Positions 54,709-63,432 of a stretch of DNA of 64,000 bases are shown here, piece by piece (within the stretch, counting starts at the first letter, position 1; every line of letters begins with the position of its first letter). Origin of the DNA: Polaribacter sp. (lineage in GTDB: Bacteria > Bacteroidota > Bacteroidia > Flavobacteriales > Flavobacteriaceae); the NCBI GenBank assembly GCA_018663625.1, contig JABJPX010000038.1, positions 124,001 through 188,000 on the forward strand. The letters run 5' to 3'. A program made the position numbers and the translations under genes. The notes beneath the pieces are model-generated. The model saw only the letters and a list, made by a program, of their open reading frames with translations, did not search any database and was not told where the DNA came from.

Positions 54709-55716
54709 ATGAACAACAAACAATTTATATTAAAAAAGCGACCAATAGGTGCACCTGATGATACTACTTGGGAATTTCAAGAAAATGAAGTTCCTGAATT
54801 ACAGGACGGTGAAATTTTAGTGCAACAGCATTATATTTCGTTAGATCCTGCTATGCGTGGTTGGATGAATGATACTAAATCATATATACAACCTGTTGCT
54901 TTAGATGATGTAATGCGTGCAGGTTCAATTGGGAGAGTAATCGCCACGAATAACAATCCAAAATTTGAAATTGGAGATTGTGTTACCAGTTGGGGTGGCG
55001 TTCAACAATATGCGATTGGAAATGGTGATGGATGGTACAAAGTAGATGAACGTTTGGCGTCAATGCCAATGTATTTAGGTACGCTAGGAATGCCAGGAAT
55101 GACTGCTTATTTTGGAATTACTCAAGTGGGTAAGATCAAAGAAGGAGATATTGTATTGGTTTCTGGAGCTGCAGGTGCTGTGGGAAGTATTGTTGGACAA
55201 ATAGCAAAGATTAAAGGATGTACTGTAATTGGGATAGCTGGTGGACAAGAAAAATGTGATTACCTAAAAAACGAGTTAGGTTTTGACGATGCTATTGATT
55301 ACAAATCAGAAAATATTTATACTGCATTAAAGAGAAAGTGTCCGAAAGGTATCGATGTTTATTTTGACAATGTTGGTGGTCTTATTTTAGACGCTGCATT
55401 AAGTAAACTTAGAATGCATGCACGTGTTGTTATTTGTGGGGCAATTTCACAATACAATAAAAAACATAAAATCGATGGACCTAGTAATTATTTATCGCTT
55501 TTAGTAACGCGTTCTTCGATGCAAGGGATGGTTGTAATGGATTACACCAAAGACTTTGCTGTTGCTGCAAAAGAAATGGGAACTTGGTTGAAAGAAGGGA
55601 AACTAAAGTCGCGTGAAGATATTTATGAAGGCATAGAAAACTTCAAAGAAACCTATGAAAGACTTTTTTCTGGAGATAAAAACGGAAAATTAGTACTGAA
55701 AGTAATTGAATATTAA
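54709..55716 (+). CDS. NADP-dependent oxidoreductase (MDR, zinc-independent; CurA-like)
   Basis: 335 residues. Medium-chain reductase with the cofactor motif VSGAAGAVGSIVGQIAKIKG and no zinc ligands. N-terminal region LKKRPIGAPDDTTWEFQENEVP. This matches the leukotriene B4 12-hydroxydehydrogenase/CurA group that reduces double bonds of enones. Substrate unknown. Follows the E1 gene by 35 bp. Confidence 0.88.
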   Translation: MNNKQFILKKRPIGAPDDTTWEFQENEVPELQDGEILVQQHYISLDPAMRGWMNDTKSYIQPVALDDVMRAGSIGRVIATNNNPKFEIGDCVTSWGGVQQYAIGNGDGWYKVDERLASMPMYLGTLGMPGMTAYFGITQVGKIKEGDIVLVSGAAGAVGSIVGQIAKIKGCTVIGIAGGQEKCDYLKNELGFDDAIDYKSENIYTALKRKCPKGIDVYFDNVGGLILDAALSKLRMHARVVICGAISQYNKKHKIDGPSNYLSLLVTRSSMQGMVVMDYTKDFAVAAKEMGTWLKEGKLKSREDIYEGIENFKETYERLFSGDKNGKLVLKVIEY

Positions 55717-55720
55717 CAGT

Positions 55721-56425
55721 TTATAGGATTGGATTCTTCCAATCAAATTTTTTAAAAAGCGAATTCCAATCTTCTGGGAATTCGCTTTTTAAGTTTACTA
55801 TTTTATTTGTAAATGGATGCTTAAAGCTTAAACGACCAGCGTGTAAAAAGAGATTCTTCCAACCAAAATTGGTTTCAAACATGAGGTCATGATTTTTATC
55901 TCCATATTTTGCATCACCAATTAAAGGGTGGCTAATTTTGAGTGTATGCGCTCTTAATTGATGCATTCTTCCTGTTTTAGGTTCCATTTCCACCAAACTA
56001 TAGCGGGATGAATCATAGGGTTTTACGGGAATGTCCAATGTAATTGTGGCAAGTGTTTTTAGGTGTGTTAAGGCTTCCTTGTACGATTTTCCATCTTTTC
56101 CTTTTACGGGTGAATCAATTACTTTTTTTTCAGGGGCATGGCCACGAACAATTCCATAATAGGTTTTTTGTATTTCTTTGTTCGTAAAAAGCGCTTGAAA
56201 CTTAGATACATTTTCCGTTTTATTTGTTAGGATCATAATTCCAGATGTTTTTCGATCTAAACGATGTATCGGGTGAAATTTTTCACCAAATTGTATTTCT
56301 AGTAATTGCAATAAAGATTGCTCATCGGAAACATTTCTCGAAAGATAAGAGTGGTGCACAACAACATTATTGGGTTTGTTCACACAAATACAATAATCAT
56401 CCTTGTAAATAATCTCTAAATCCAT
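55721..56425 (-). CDS. RNA pseudouridine synthase (RluA family)
   Basis: 234 residues. The catalytic Asp57 is in the HRLDRKTSG motif. The C-terminal fold contains PKTGRMHQLRAHTLKISHPLIGD. No S4 domain. The small size fits the TruC/RluA-like group that modifies tRNA or 23S rRNA; the target cannot be read. Convergent with the MDR gene. Confidence 0.9.
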   Translation of the reverse strand: MDLEIIYKDDYCICVNKPNNVVVHHSYLSRNVSDEQSLLQLLEIQFGEKFHPIHRLDRKTSGIMILTNKTENVSKFQALFTNKEIQKTYYGIVRGHAPEKKVIDSPVKGKDGKSYKEALTHLKTLATITLDIPVKPYDSSRYSLVEMEPKTGRMHQLRAHTLKISHPLIGDAKYGDKNHDLMFETNFGWKNLFLHAGRLSFKHPFTNKIVNLKSEFPEDWNSLFKKFDWKNPIL

Positions 56426-56875
56426 AACAGTCTTGTTTTTTGCTAATTTATATAATAATTTTAAAGAGGAGGTGTTAGAAACATTATTTGTCTATCATAA
56501 TAGTTATGTTATGTGTTTCAAAACATTCTATTTAACATAACATAAATTATAGTACAATTATACTCAAATTATTATATTAGCGTTTTAATAAATTATAACT
56601 ATGAGACATTCTACTTATCACAATTGCAATTTTAACTACATTAGTATTAATCACTTTCATATTAAGAAATCACGTAAACATTGGCTTTTAAAAATTTTTA
56701 GAAAGTTACGGATCATCATTAGTAAGCTGTAATATACCATAAGTAAAAAATAGAACCATTTTTTAAAAGATGGACTCAAGGCACCATTATAAAATTGAAA
56801 GCTGACGAAATAACTACATCAATTTAGTTGTACATTTGCAGTGCAATTACAAATAACAAACTGTTTATAATTCCC
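56426..56875. other. Intergenic region with an inverted repeat and small open frames
   Basis: No gene of normal size. An 11-bp perfect inverted repeat, TTATGTTATGT (56504-56514) with ACATAACATAA (56535-56545), lies 20 bases apart. Two small frames exist at 56601: an ATG frame of 43 basic residues (56601-56732), and an overlapping frame that reads as a hydrophobic single-span peptide (from about 56610, ILLITIAILTTLVLITFIL) but lacks a normal start. A -7 box, TACATTTG, is at 56831-56838. The small frames are not well supported. Confidence 0.35.
56831..56838 (+). promoter_or_regulatory. -7 element TACATTTG before the RecA1-only protein
   Basis: Matches TAnnTTTG and lies 37 bases before ATG 56876. 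It overlaps the earlier in-frame ATG-type start (56828), which is therefore not used. Confidence 0.5.
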
Positions 56876-57487
56876 ATGCCTTTTAAAAAATTACATCCAA
56901 CGATTAAAGAATTCTTAGAGGATCAAGACATCACAATCCCTACACCTTTTCAAAAAGCAAGTATCCCTGTTATAAAAAGTGGTGCAAATATTTTTTGTAC
57001 AGCTCCATCAGGAAGTGGAAAAACCATTGCATTGATTTTAACAACGATGCAAAAATTGAAGTGTGAAGAAATTGGAACTGCGCCAAGAGCTATTGTAATC
57101 GTTGAGAACAATGAAAAAGCACAACAATTGTATGAGCTCTTTTTAAAGTATACAAGACCTACTTCTTTACGAGTTTATTTTGGTGATGAAAAAGCTCATA
57201 TTGATTTGTTAAAGTCAGAAATTTTTGAAGGAGTCGACATCCTTATTTCCACACCCAAAACGCTGAATAAATTAATTTTAGCAGAAGGATTAAATACTAC
57301 TCAAGTAAAAATATTTAGTATTGATGATGCTGATTTTTTAATTCAAAAATCATTTTCTGCAGATTTAATATCTGTGACGCAAAGCATTCAAAAATGCCAG
57401 TTTGTAATGTATGCTGAAAAAATGCACCCAACCTTAAAACGTTTTGAGTCTTATTTTATGACCCACTATAAAACAGTTACAATATAA
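56876..57487 (+). CDS. DEAD-box-like protein consisting of RecA1 only
   Basis: 203 residues from ATG 56876 (MPFKKLHPTIKEFLED). Q-motif-like TPFQKASIPV (23-32), Walker A APSGSGKT (43-50), TPKTL (126-130), and motif II written DDAD (150-153, in SIDDADFL) instead of DEAD. Where motif III (SAT) should be it reads YAE. The frame stops there: no RecA2 domain, so no helicase can be made by this chain. It is not a truncated remnant by sequence, because the frame is intact and well conserved. It could be a regulator or an RNA-binding relic. ThiE-like gene 44 bp downstream. Confidence 0.8.
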   Translation: MPFKKLHPTIKEFLEDQDITIPTPFQKASIPVIKSGANIFCTAPSGSGKTIALILTTMQKLKCEEIGTAPRAIVIVENNEKAQQLYELFLKYTRPTSLRVYFGDEKAHIDLLKSEIFEGVDILISTPKTLNKLILAEGLNTTQVKIFSIDDADFLIQKSFSADLISVTQSIQKCQFVMYAEKMHPTLKRFESYFMTHYKTVTI

Positions 57488-57531
57488 GCACCCGTATTAT
57501 AGAAGCATCCTAATTTCTTTTATTCAACATT

Positions 57532-58170
57532 ATGACCATTCCAAAATTACATTATATTTCTGAGGGAAGTACTCCAAAAGAACACCTTGAAAACATTCAA
57601 AATGCCTGTACCTCTGGAGTTGAATTAGTGCAATTGTGTTTGAATGAATTTTCTGAAGAAACCATTTTAGAAATTGCCAAAGCAGCAAGAGAGATTACGT
57701 CTCATTTTCAAACCCGATTGATCATTAATACGCATTATAAAGTTGCAAAAACAGTGAAAGCAGATGGTGTTCATCTGGAAAGATCAGACCCTTCTGCTAC
57801 AATTGCAAGAATACATTTATATACTTGGCAGATGATTGGAGGAACTGCAAATACGTTGCAAGACTGCGAAGCATTGTTAGCAGACGAAGTAGATTACATC
57901 AATTTAGGCCCGTTTAAGAGTGGTGAAAAAACGATTTCAACCGCGCTAGGAATTAATGGGTATACAGCAATTGTGGAGGCTCTAAACACAACGACTCCTA
58001 TTCTCGGTTTTGGTGGGATTAAAACAGAAGACGTAAAGCATATTTTAACAACAGGAATTACTGGTATTGGAGTTTCAAAAGAAATTACAAAGAATTTTGA
58101 TAGTATTAAAACCTTCAATCAACTGCTTAGTGCTTCTTCCACAAACGAATTACGTCATACATTTGAGTAA
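57532..58170 (+). CDS. Thiamine phosphate synthase-like protein (ThiE/TenI)
   Basis: 212 residues. TIM-barrel of the ThiE family with the VHLERSDPSATIAR loop, the phosphate-binding INLGPFKSGEK and GFGGIKTEDVKH. ThiE joins HMP-PP and thiazole phosphate; TenI is its non-enzymatic relative. No other thiamine gene or TPP riboswitch is visible nearby, so assignment to ThiE or TenI stays open. Confidence 0.82.
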   Translation: MTIPKLHYISEGSTPKEHLENIQNACTSGVELVQLCLNEFSEETILEIAKAAREITSHFQTRLIINTHYKVAKTVKADGVHLERSDPSATIARIHLYTWQMIGGTANTLQDCEALLADEVDYINLGPFKSGEKTISTALGINGYTAIVEALNTTTPILGFGGIKTEDVKHILTTGITGIGVSKEITKNFDSIKTFNQLLSASSTNELRHTFE

Positions 58171-58264
58171 AATCATGAAGCCTTCTTATTATTCTCTTAA
58201 ACGTTTCCTTCAAAAAATAGCATTAATATAGGCCTCAAATAGCATAAAAAAGTATATTCGCGCC

Positions 58265-59164
58265 ATGTGGATGTATTTGGGTTTGTTGGCAGCACTTTTT
58301 TTAGGATTACATAATTTATGTAAGAAACATGCAGTACACCAAAATGCCGTTTTACCTGTGCTTTTAGGGACTATTTTCGCAGGTTTTTTGTTGCTACTCC
58401 CCTTCTTCATTATTTCTATTTATGCTCCAGATTACGCCAAGCAAATGGGGTTTTATATTACAAAAATCCCGGGATCTACCCATGGTTTTATTTTTATAAA
58501 GTCATTGATTATGACTGCGTCCTGGATTTTGGCCTATCAGGCGTTAAAACATTTGCCCATTACCATCGTAACTCCAATTCGTTCTTCAGGGCCTTTTTTT
58601 ACTTTTATAGGTGCTATTTTTATCTATAACGAGCAACCAAATTCTTTACAATGGCTTGGTTTTTTTACGATTATTTTGTCTGTAATTTTATACGCTAAAG
58701 TTGGAAAGAAAGAAGGGATTAATTTCCACAAAAACAAATGGATTTTTGCCATTGTTGGAGCAACATTTTTAGGTGCTTCAAGTGGTTTGTATGATAAGTT
58801 TCTAATTCAAAAATTAGTATTAAATCCACAAACTTTACAGTTCTGGTTTTGTGGGTATACCCTCCTAATTTTGACTTTCATTCTTTCGATTACATGGTTT
58901 CCATATAAAGAAAAAAGAGCGAAATTTAAATGGCGTTGGACCATTGTTGCCGTTGGGATTTTATTACAAACTGCAGATTATTTTTATTTTAAAGCCCTAC
59001 AAGATCCAGACGCATTAATCATGCTATTATCTGCGATTAAAAGAAGTCAGTTACTGATTGCTGTGGTTATTGGTGGACTTGTGTTTAAGGAAAAAAATAA
59101 AAGAAAAAAGTTAATTCCTTTATTTGGGATTTTATTAGGGGTGTTTTTAATTTTATATTCGTAG
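58265..59164 (+). CDS. EamA/DMT-family transporter
   Basis: 299 residues with ten predicted membrane segments in two EamA halves (1-140 and 150-299). Starts MWMYLGLLAALFLGLHNLCKKHAVHQ. Such carriers export or import metabolites such as amino acids or purines; the substrate is unknown. The charged loop near residue 215 (KEKRAKFKWRW) fits the positive-inside rule. Confidence 0.86.
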   Translation: MWMYLGLLAALFLGLHNLCKKHAVHQNAVLPVLLGTIFAGFLLLLPFFIISIYAPDYAKQMGFYITKIPGSTHGFIFIKSLIMTASWILAYQALKHLPITIVTPIRSSGPFFTFIGAIFIYNEQPNSLQWLGFFTIILSVILYAKVGKKEGINFHKNKWIFAIVGATFLGASSGLYDKFLIQKLVLNPQTLQFWFCGYTLLILTFILSITWFPYKEKRAKFKWRWTIVAVGILLQTADYFYFKALQDPDALIMLLSAIKRSQLLIAVVIGGLVFKEKNKRKKLIPLFGILLGVFLILYS

Positions 59165-59243
59165 ATATTTTATACACAGTTATAAGGTAGAAGTAATTTT
59201 AAACTGTACTGCTACTATACTCATCAAATTAAATACGAACCTA

Positions 59244-59466
59244 CTATTGAGAATTTTTAATCATTTTCTCAACATTCTTTGCTCTTATAGACAGAGATGC
59301 TTTTTCATTGTCATTGGTACACCAATTCATTTTTAAGGTGCATAAAATGTGCAATGATTCTTGTAATGTTTTCCCTTTTTTAATGGCATAGTTTTTTACA
59401 TCATTATGAAAATGGTTGGTTAATCTTTCGTTTTCGGCTATGGCTAATCTTGCGTTGATAATATTT
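59244..59466 (-). pseudogene. Remnant of an unrecognised gene (3' part)
   Basis: The minus strand is open for about 73 codons between a TAA (59467-59469) and a TAG (59244-59246), encoding a plausible helical protein end (NERLTNHFHNDVKNYAIKKG, then LQESLHILCTLKMNWCTNDN). There is no ATG, GTG or TTG near its start, so it is a fragment or starts with a rare codon. Family not recognised. Confidence 0.4.
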
Positions 59467-59484
59467 TATTTTAAGTTAGTTTAC

Positions 59485-59503
59485 ACTAAGAATGAATCTT
59501 AGT
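59485..59503. other. 7-bp inverted repeat in the gene-poor gap
   Basis: ACTAAGA with TCTTAGT, 5-base loop. No T-tract, so not a terminator. The surrounding 59467-59620 holds no gene. Confidence 0.3.
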
Positions 59504-59620
59504 CCTTCTTTTCCAACACAAAAATGCATCATTACGGAGTAAATATAAAAAAGAATCGATGAAAGGATTCTATGAGAAGATTATATAAACCTATGTATAG
59601 ATGAAAGGTAAAACGATTTG

Positions 59621-60088
59621 TTAAGATACTAACTGATTGAAATAATCAAAAATCTCCCCTTTTGAAATATTACTCCCTTTTTCAATTAAATCAAATAGTT
59701 CGGTATTTCTTTCCTCTTTATAAGGTTTAGATCCTTTAAAGATGTCAACAGAATTATCCATTGGGTTTTGCATCAACCACTCAAACCCTTTTTGCTCTAA
59801 TAAGTTAATATCCCAATTTATTTTAATTGCAATCCTATGAATCTCTTCATCTTCACATTTAAAAAGATTTGCAGTTGTTTCAGAAAAATGCTCTAAATAC
59901 TGAGTCTTTGTTAGTACATCATCCCAAACAACATCAGAAAAAACATTCATTTCATCTACTGCTACCTTTGGATTTTCTTCTTTTATTTGATTCCATTCTT
60001 TTGCATCGATGCTTTGCGAAGCTAAAAAACGTGCAAACTCTTCGTGTAAGTTTTCAAATTGTTCTTTGGTTAATTGTCTGTACTTCAT
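59621..60088 (-). CDS. DUF6495-family protein
   Basis: 155 residues, no signal peptide. Acidic alpha-helical protein with the pattern YRQLTKEQFENLHEEFARFLASQSIDAKEWNQIK and VFSDVVWDDVLTKTQYLEHFS, known from Bacteroidota but without function. It lies downstream of rplI but a strong terminator separates them, so it is transcribed alone. Confidence 0.78.
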   Translation of the reverse strand: MKYRQLTKEQFENLHEEFARFLASQSIDAKEWNQIKEENPKVAVDEMNVFSDVVWDDVLTKTQYLEHFSETTANLFKCEDEEIHRIAIKINWDINLLEQKGFEWLMQNPMDNSVDIFKGSKPYKEERNTELFDLIEKGSNISKGEIFDYFNQLVS

Positions 60089-60181
60089 TTTGTTAGTTTA
60101 AAAATTGCGATTCATTATTGTTTTCCCAAACGTTTAAAAAAACTCTTATTAAGTTGCAATGGGACAAAATTTTAAAATAAA

Positions 60182-60207
60182 AAAGCTCGTTATTTCTAAC
60201 GAGCTTT
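60182..60207 (-). terminator. Terminator after the rpsF-rpsR-rplI operon
   Basis: Perfect 11-bp stem AAAGCTCGTTA (60182-60192) with TAACGAGCTTT (60197-60207), TTTC loop; the minus strand then runs into T-rich sequence. Confidence 0.92.
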
Positions 60208-60230
60208 ATAAAAATTATTGAAGATTGTTA

Positions 60231-60677
60231 TTACTCTTTAACAACTTCAAAAGTAATATCTGCAACGACTGCTCTGTGTAATCGAACAGCAGCGTCATAT
60301 TTACCTAATCTTTTAACAGAACCACCAACAACTTTGATAAATTTCTTATCTAAATCTGTTCCTGCTTTTGCTAATGCTGCAGCTAAATCGATGTTGTTCA
60401 CAGAACCAAATAATTTGTCTCCTGAACCTACTTTAGATGCAATCTTAATTTCATATCCTTTAATTGTTTCTGCAACTTTGTTTGCATCTTCAATTAATTT
60501 AGCCTCTTTAAAAGCTCTTTGTTTTAAATTCTCTGCTAAGACTTTCTTTGCAGATGAAGTAGCTAAAACGGCTTTTGCTGTAGGGATTAAAAAGTTTCTT
60601 CCATAACCATTTTTTACAGTTACAACGTCATCTTTAAATCCTAAATTTTCTACGTCTTGTTTTAATATCAGTTCCAT
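60231..60677 (-). CDS. rplI: Ribosomal protein bL9
   Basis: 148 residues. Starts MELILKQDVENLGFKDDVVTVKNGYGRNFLIP, the N-terminal L9 fold, with a long central helix (VKNGYGRNF to about 80) and the C-terminal domain. Last gene of the operon rpsF-rpsR-rplI, normal order in bacteria. Confidence 0.97.
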   Translation of the reverse strand: MELILKQDVENLGFKDDVVTVKNGYGRNFLIPTAKAVLATSSAKKVLAENLKQRAFKEAKLIEDANKVAETIKGYEIKIASKVGSGDKLFGSVNNIDLAAALAKAGTDLDKKFIKVVGGSVKRLGKYDAAVRLHRAVVADITFEVVKE

Positions 60678-60692
60678 ATCTCTACTTCTTTA

Positions 60693-60989
60693 TTATTTTA
60701 ACATATCTCCAACGTAAGGCATTAACGCTAAATGACGCGCTCTTTTAATTGCTTGCGCAACTTTACGTTGATATTTTAATGATGTTCCTGTTAAACGTCT
60801 TGGTAAAATTTTACCTTGTTCGTTTACTAAATACATTAAGAAGTCTGCATCTTTATAATCGATATACTTGATATCTTTTTTCTTGAATCTACAGTATTTT
60901 GCTTCTTTCTTTGTGTCAATGTCTAATGGCGTTAAATATCTAACGTCAGCAGATTTACCTCCTTTTGCTTGTTGTTCTATTGTAGCCAT
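60693..60989 (-). CDS. rpsR: Ribosomal protein bS18
   Basis: 98 residues. Contains [58 protein letters not shown], the S18 core. The N-terminal 20 residues are an extension typical of Bacteroidota. Starts 3 bp behind rpsF. Confidence 0.97.
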   Translation of the reverse strand: MATIEQQAKGGKSADVRYLTPLDIDTKKEAKYCRFKKKDIKYIDYKDADFLMYLVNEQGKILPRRLTGTSLKYQRKVAQAIKRARHLALMPYVGDMLK

Positions 60990-60992
60990 GTC

Positions 60993-61334
60993 TTATTTTT
61001 TAGTAGATTTAACACGTTCGCTTCTTATGGTCGCCCAAGCTGCAGCATGTTTGTCTAATTTAACTGAAAGGTAACGCATAACGCTATCATCTCTTCTAAA
61101 CTCTAACTCAAAAGCTGTAATTTCTTGACCAGAAACTTTGTACTCTAATAAGTGATAAAAACCACTTTTCTTTTTTTGAATTGGATAGGCTAATTTCTTT
61201 AAGCCCCAATCTTCTTTGGATACTAACTCAGCTCCTTTTGAAACTAAATAGTCCTCAAACTTTTGTACTGTTTCCTTTATCTGAGTGTCAGATAAAACGG
61301 GATTCAAAATGAAAACAGTTTCGTAATGATTCAT
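60993..61334 (-). CDS. rpsF: Ribosomal protein bS6
   Basis: 113 residues with the alpha-beta S6 pattern (MNHYETVFILNPVLSDTQIKETVQKFEDYLVSKGAELVSKEDWGLKKLAYPI). First gene of the ribosomal operon, with a -7 box on the minus strand at 61367-61374. Confidence 0.97.
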   Translation of the reverse strand: MNHYETVFILNPVLSDTQIKETVQKFEDYLVSKGAELVSKEDWGLKKLAYPIQKKKSGFYHLLEYKVSGQEITAFELEFRRDDSVMRYLSVKLDKHAAAWATIRSERVKSTKK

Positions 61335-61366
61335 AATTAAATATTTATTGATTAAATTTAAGGCTG

Positions 61367-61374
61367 CAAATATA
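61367..61374 (-). promoter_or_regulatory. -7 element TATATTTG of the rpsF operon
   Basis: Minus-strand TAnnTTTG match 32 bases before the rpsF ATG (61334). Confidence 0.55.
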
Positions 61375-61498
61375 GTGACTTTTTTATTATTTAAAACATC
61401 TTATGAACAATATTTTAAAGCTTTTTTGATCTCGTAAAACATGACCGGTAGTGTTTTAGAGACGGAAATTGCACATTCTATTTATTACTTGCTAACAA

Positions 61499-62563
61499 TC
61501 AATTTAAATCCAATCGAACTCCAATGGATATATTTCTAGTTTTTGTGTTTTTAAACAATGGATTCACATCATATTTTACATACAAACTGGTAGATTGATA
61601 CCCTGCATAAGCGCTTACTCCATAGTTTACCGTATTCATATTAAAATTACCATATTGAACTTCTTCAACATCTACTCCTTCAAGATTGATATACTCTAAG
61701 AATTGTCTGGTCCCCAATTTAAACCCAATAAACGACCCTACTCCAATTCGTACAGCTTTTTTATCCGATTTTTTCCTTTTAGAAAAATCCCATTCTAAAT
61801 GTATTGGGAAATTCATTTGTACATGACGCAATCTACTTTCCGATAACTCTTCATCTATCCTTGTTGCTAAAGAAATCATGTTTCCATTCATAATATGTTG
61901 CTGATTATTTTTTGGGCGTAAATTATTCCATAGAAAAGACACACCATATTTAAAGTGCAAAGGCATGAATTTTTTACTAAAACTTGATTTCCAAGTATAG
62001 CCTACTTCATAAAAATGAGATTGCCAAAACTGATATTCCGATTCCTCTAAAGAACTTAATTTATGTCCTTCTAATACGTTGTTTACTCCCATTGCAAAAA
62101 CAAACTGACTGGTCGTATTTCTAATCGAGTTGGATTTTCTTTTCGCTTTTTTTTCTTTGCTGTTTTCGTCCTCAAGAGTAAACCGAAAGGTTTTGCCACC
62201 AACCGAAAATGTATTGACCTCTTCATCATCAGGAGTCTGAGTTTGGCTTGCAATTTTTCCATTCGTTTTATCTTGCACTAATAATTGTAACATCCTTTCT
62301 TGCTGTCCAACAAGTTCTTCGATTCTTCTTGCATGATAGTTAGCTACTTCCTCCTTTAAAGTGGCTGCAGTTGTTTGAGTAATTTCTCCTTTTTCCAGCC
62401 GCTTTGTAATTTGAATTACTTTAATTTTTAGTGAATCTTTTTGTGTTTTTGTAATCAAATCAATGCGTTTAGAGATCTTTGCTACTTCGTTCTCAAATGT
62501 TTTTTGTTGCGCTGCTATTGATGTTACAGCAAACAAAATGAATACTACTATTGTTTTTTTCAT
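61499..62563 (-). CDS. Outer-membrane beta-barrel protein with coiled-coil (sigma module)
   Basis: 354 residues. Signal peptide 1-18 (MKKTIVVFILFAVTSIAAQ). Residues 25-95 form a coiled-coil (VAKISKRIDLITKTQKDSLKIKVIQITKRLEKGEI), then a linker, and residues about 145-354 alternate as beta strands ending with IGVRLDLN, an outer-membrane barrel. It belongs to the sigma/anti-sigma module upstream and may sense the envelope state; that link is inferred from gene order. Confidence 0.76.
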   Translation of the reverse strand: MKKTIVVFILFAVTSIAAQQKTFENEVAKISKRIDLITKTQKDSLKIKVIQITKRLEKGEITQTTAATLKEEVANYHARRIEELVGQQERMLQLLVQDKTNGKIASQTQTPDDEEVNTFSVGGKTFRFTLEDENSKEKKAKRKSNSIRNTTSQFVFAMGVNNVLEGHKLSSLEESEYQFWQSHFYEVGYTWKSSFSKKFMPLHFKYGVSFLWNNLRPKNNQQHIMNGNMISLATRIDEELSESRLRHVQMNFPIHLEWDFSKRKKSDKKAVRIGVGSFIGFKLGTRQFLEYINLEGVDVEEVQYGNFNMNTVNYGVSAYAGYQSTSLYVKYDVNPLFKNTKTRNISIGVRLDLN

Positions 62564-62613
62564 TTTCTTCTTATTAATTATTTTAAATTTATTTTTGAAT
62601 GAATGGGTATCAA

Positions 62614-63432
62614 TTAATCATTCCTACTTGCAATAGCTGTTGCAAGGGTAGATATTTTTTCCTGAATTGATTTTAAAAAGTTATTTTCTAAATAGGTATC
62701 ATGAATCGTTCTTTCCACTTCCGCTAAAATAGTCTTTGGATCCACTTTTAAATTGGATTTCTCTAACTCGTTATTAATGATTTCAAGGATAGACTCTCTA
62801 CTCAAACGCTTCTTATTGTAATAGCTTAGAACTTCTTCTTGTGAATGAGTAACAGCATATAATAAATCTCCAGAATCTACATGAATAACGCTATTTGAAG
62901 AAGGCATTAAGTCTATTTTCGGGAAACTCAGCGAAGCATCAGAAACAACTTTTGACTCCCTTTCATTTTGAGCAACAATCGTTTTAGTTTCCTTTTTAAT
63001 GGGAGTTCCGATGTCCAATACTTGAAGAATTGGCACTTCTTTTAAAACAGAGTTGTTTTTTTTATTTTCAGTTTTACTTATAAAAATTTTAGATTCATCT
63101 TTAATAACAAGCGTCGAAATTGCTTCTTTTGAAGGAACTTCATTTTTTATTTTTTCAATTTCATTCTTCAGTACATCTGTATTCATTTGCTGAATAACAA
63201 CGTCATTATTTATTGGAATGCTTGCTTCATTATTAAAAGATAATTGAATTGCAACAGAAACGAGCGTTAAAATACTTGCTGCAACACCTATGTAAAAAAA
63301 CACTCCTTTTTTCTTGCTTTTAACCTGTGTGTCTAATTGCACAGATAAACGTTCCCAGGCAGATGAAGCAGGTACAATTGATCTGGCTCTTAATGTCTTC
63401 TTTATATGATTTTCTAACTTATTTGTTTTCAT
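62614..63432 (-). CDS. Anti-sigma-factor-like membrane protein (second module)
   Basis: 272 residues. Cytosolic N-terminus (1-42) with a short helical region, one membrane segment (about 43-63, GVFFYIGVAASILTLVSVAIQL), and a 200-residue periplasmic part without a clear domain. Its start overlaps the end of the sigma gene by 14 bases, the same overlap as in the first sigma module. No zinc motif. Confidence 0.68.
   Translation of the reverse strand: MKTNKLENHIKKTLRARSIVPASSAWERLSVQLDTQVKSKKKGVFFYIGVAASILTLVSVAIQLSFNNEASIPINNDVVIQQMNTDVLKNEIEKIKNEVPSKEAISTLVIKDESKIFISKTENKKNNSVLKEVPILQVLDIGTPIKKETKTIVAQNERESKVVSDASLSFPKIDLMPSSNSVIHVDSGDLLYAVTHSQEEVLSYYNKKRLSRESILEIINNELEKSNLKVDPKTILAEVERTIHDTYLENNFLKSIQEKISTLATAIASRND

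Noticed and set aside
57488..57531. TPP riboswitch before the ThiE-like gene
   Set aside because: The 44-bp gap is too short for a TPP riboswitch and lacks its conserved CTGAGA-type core.
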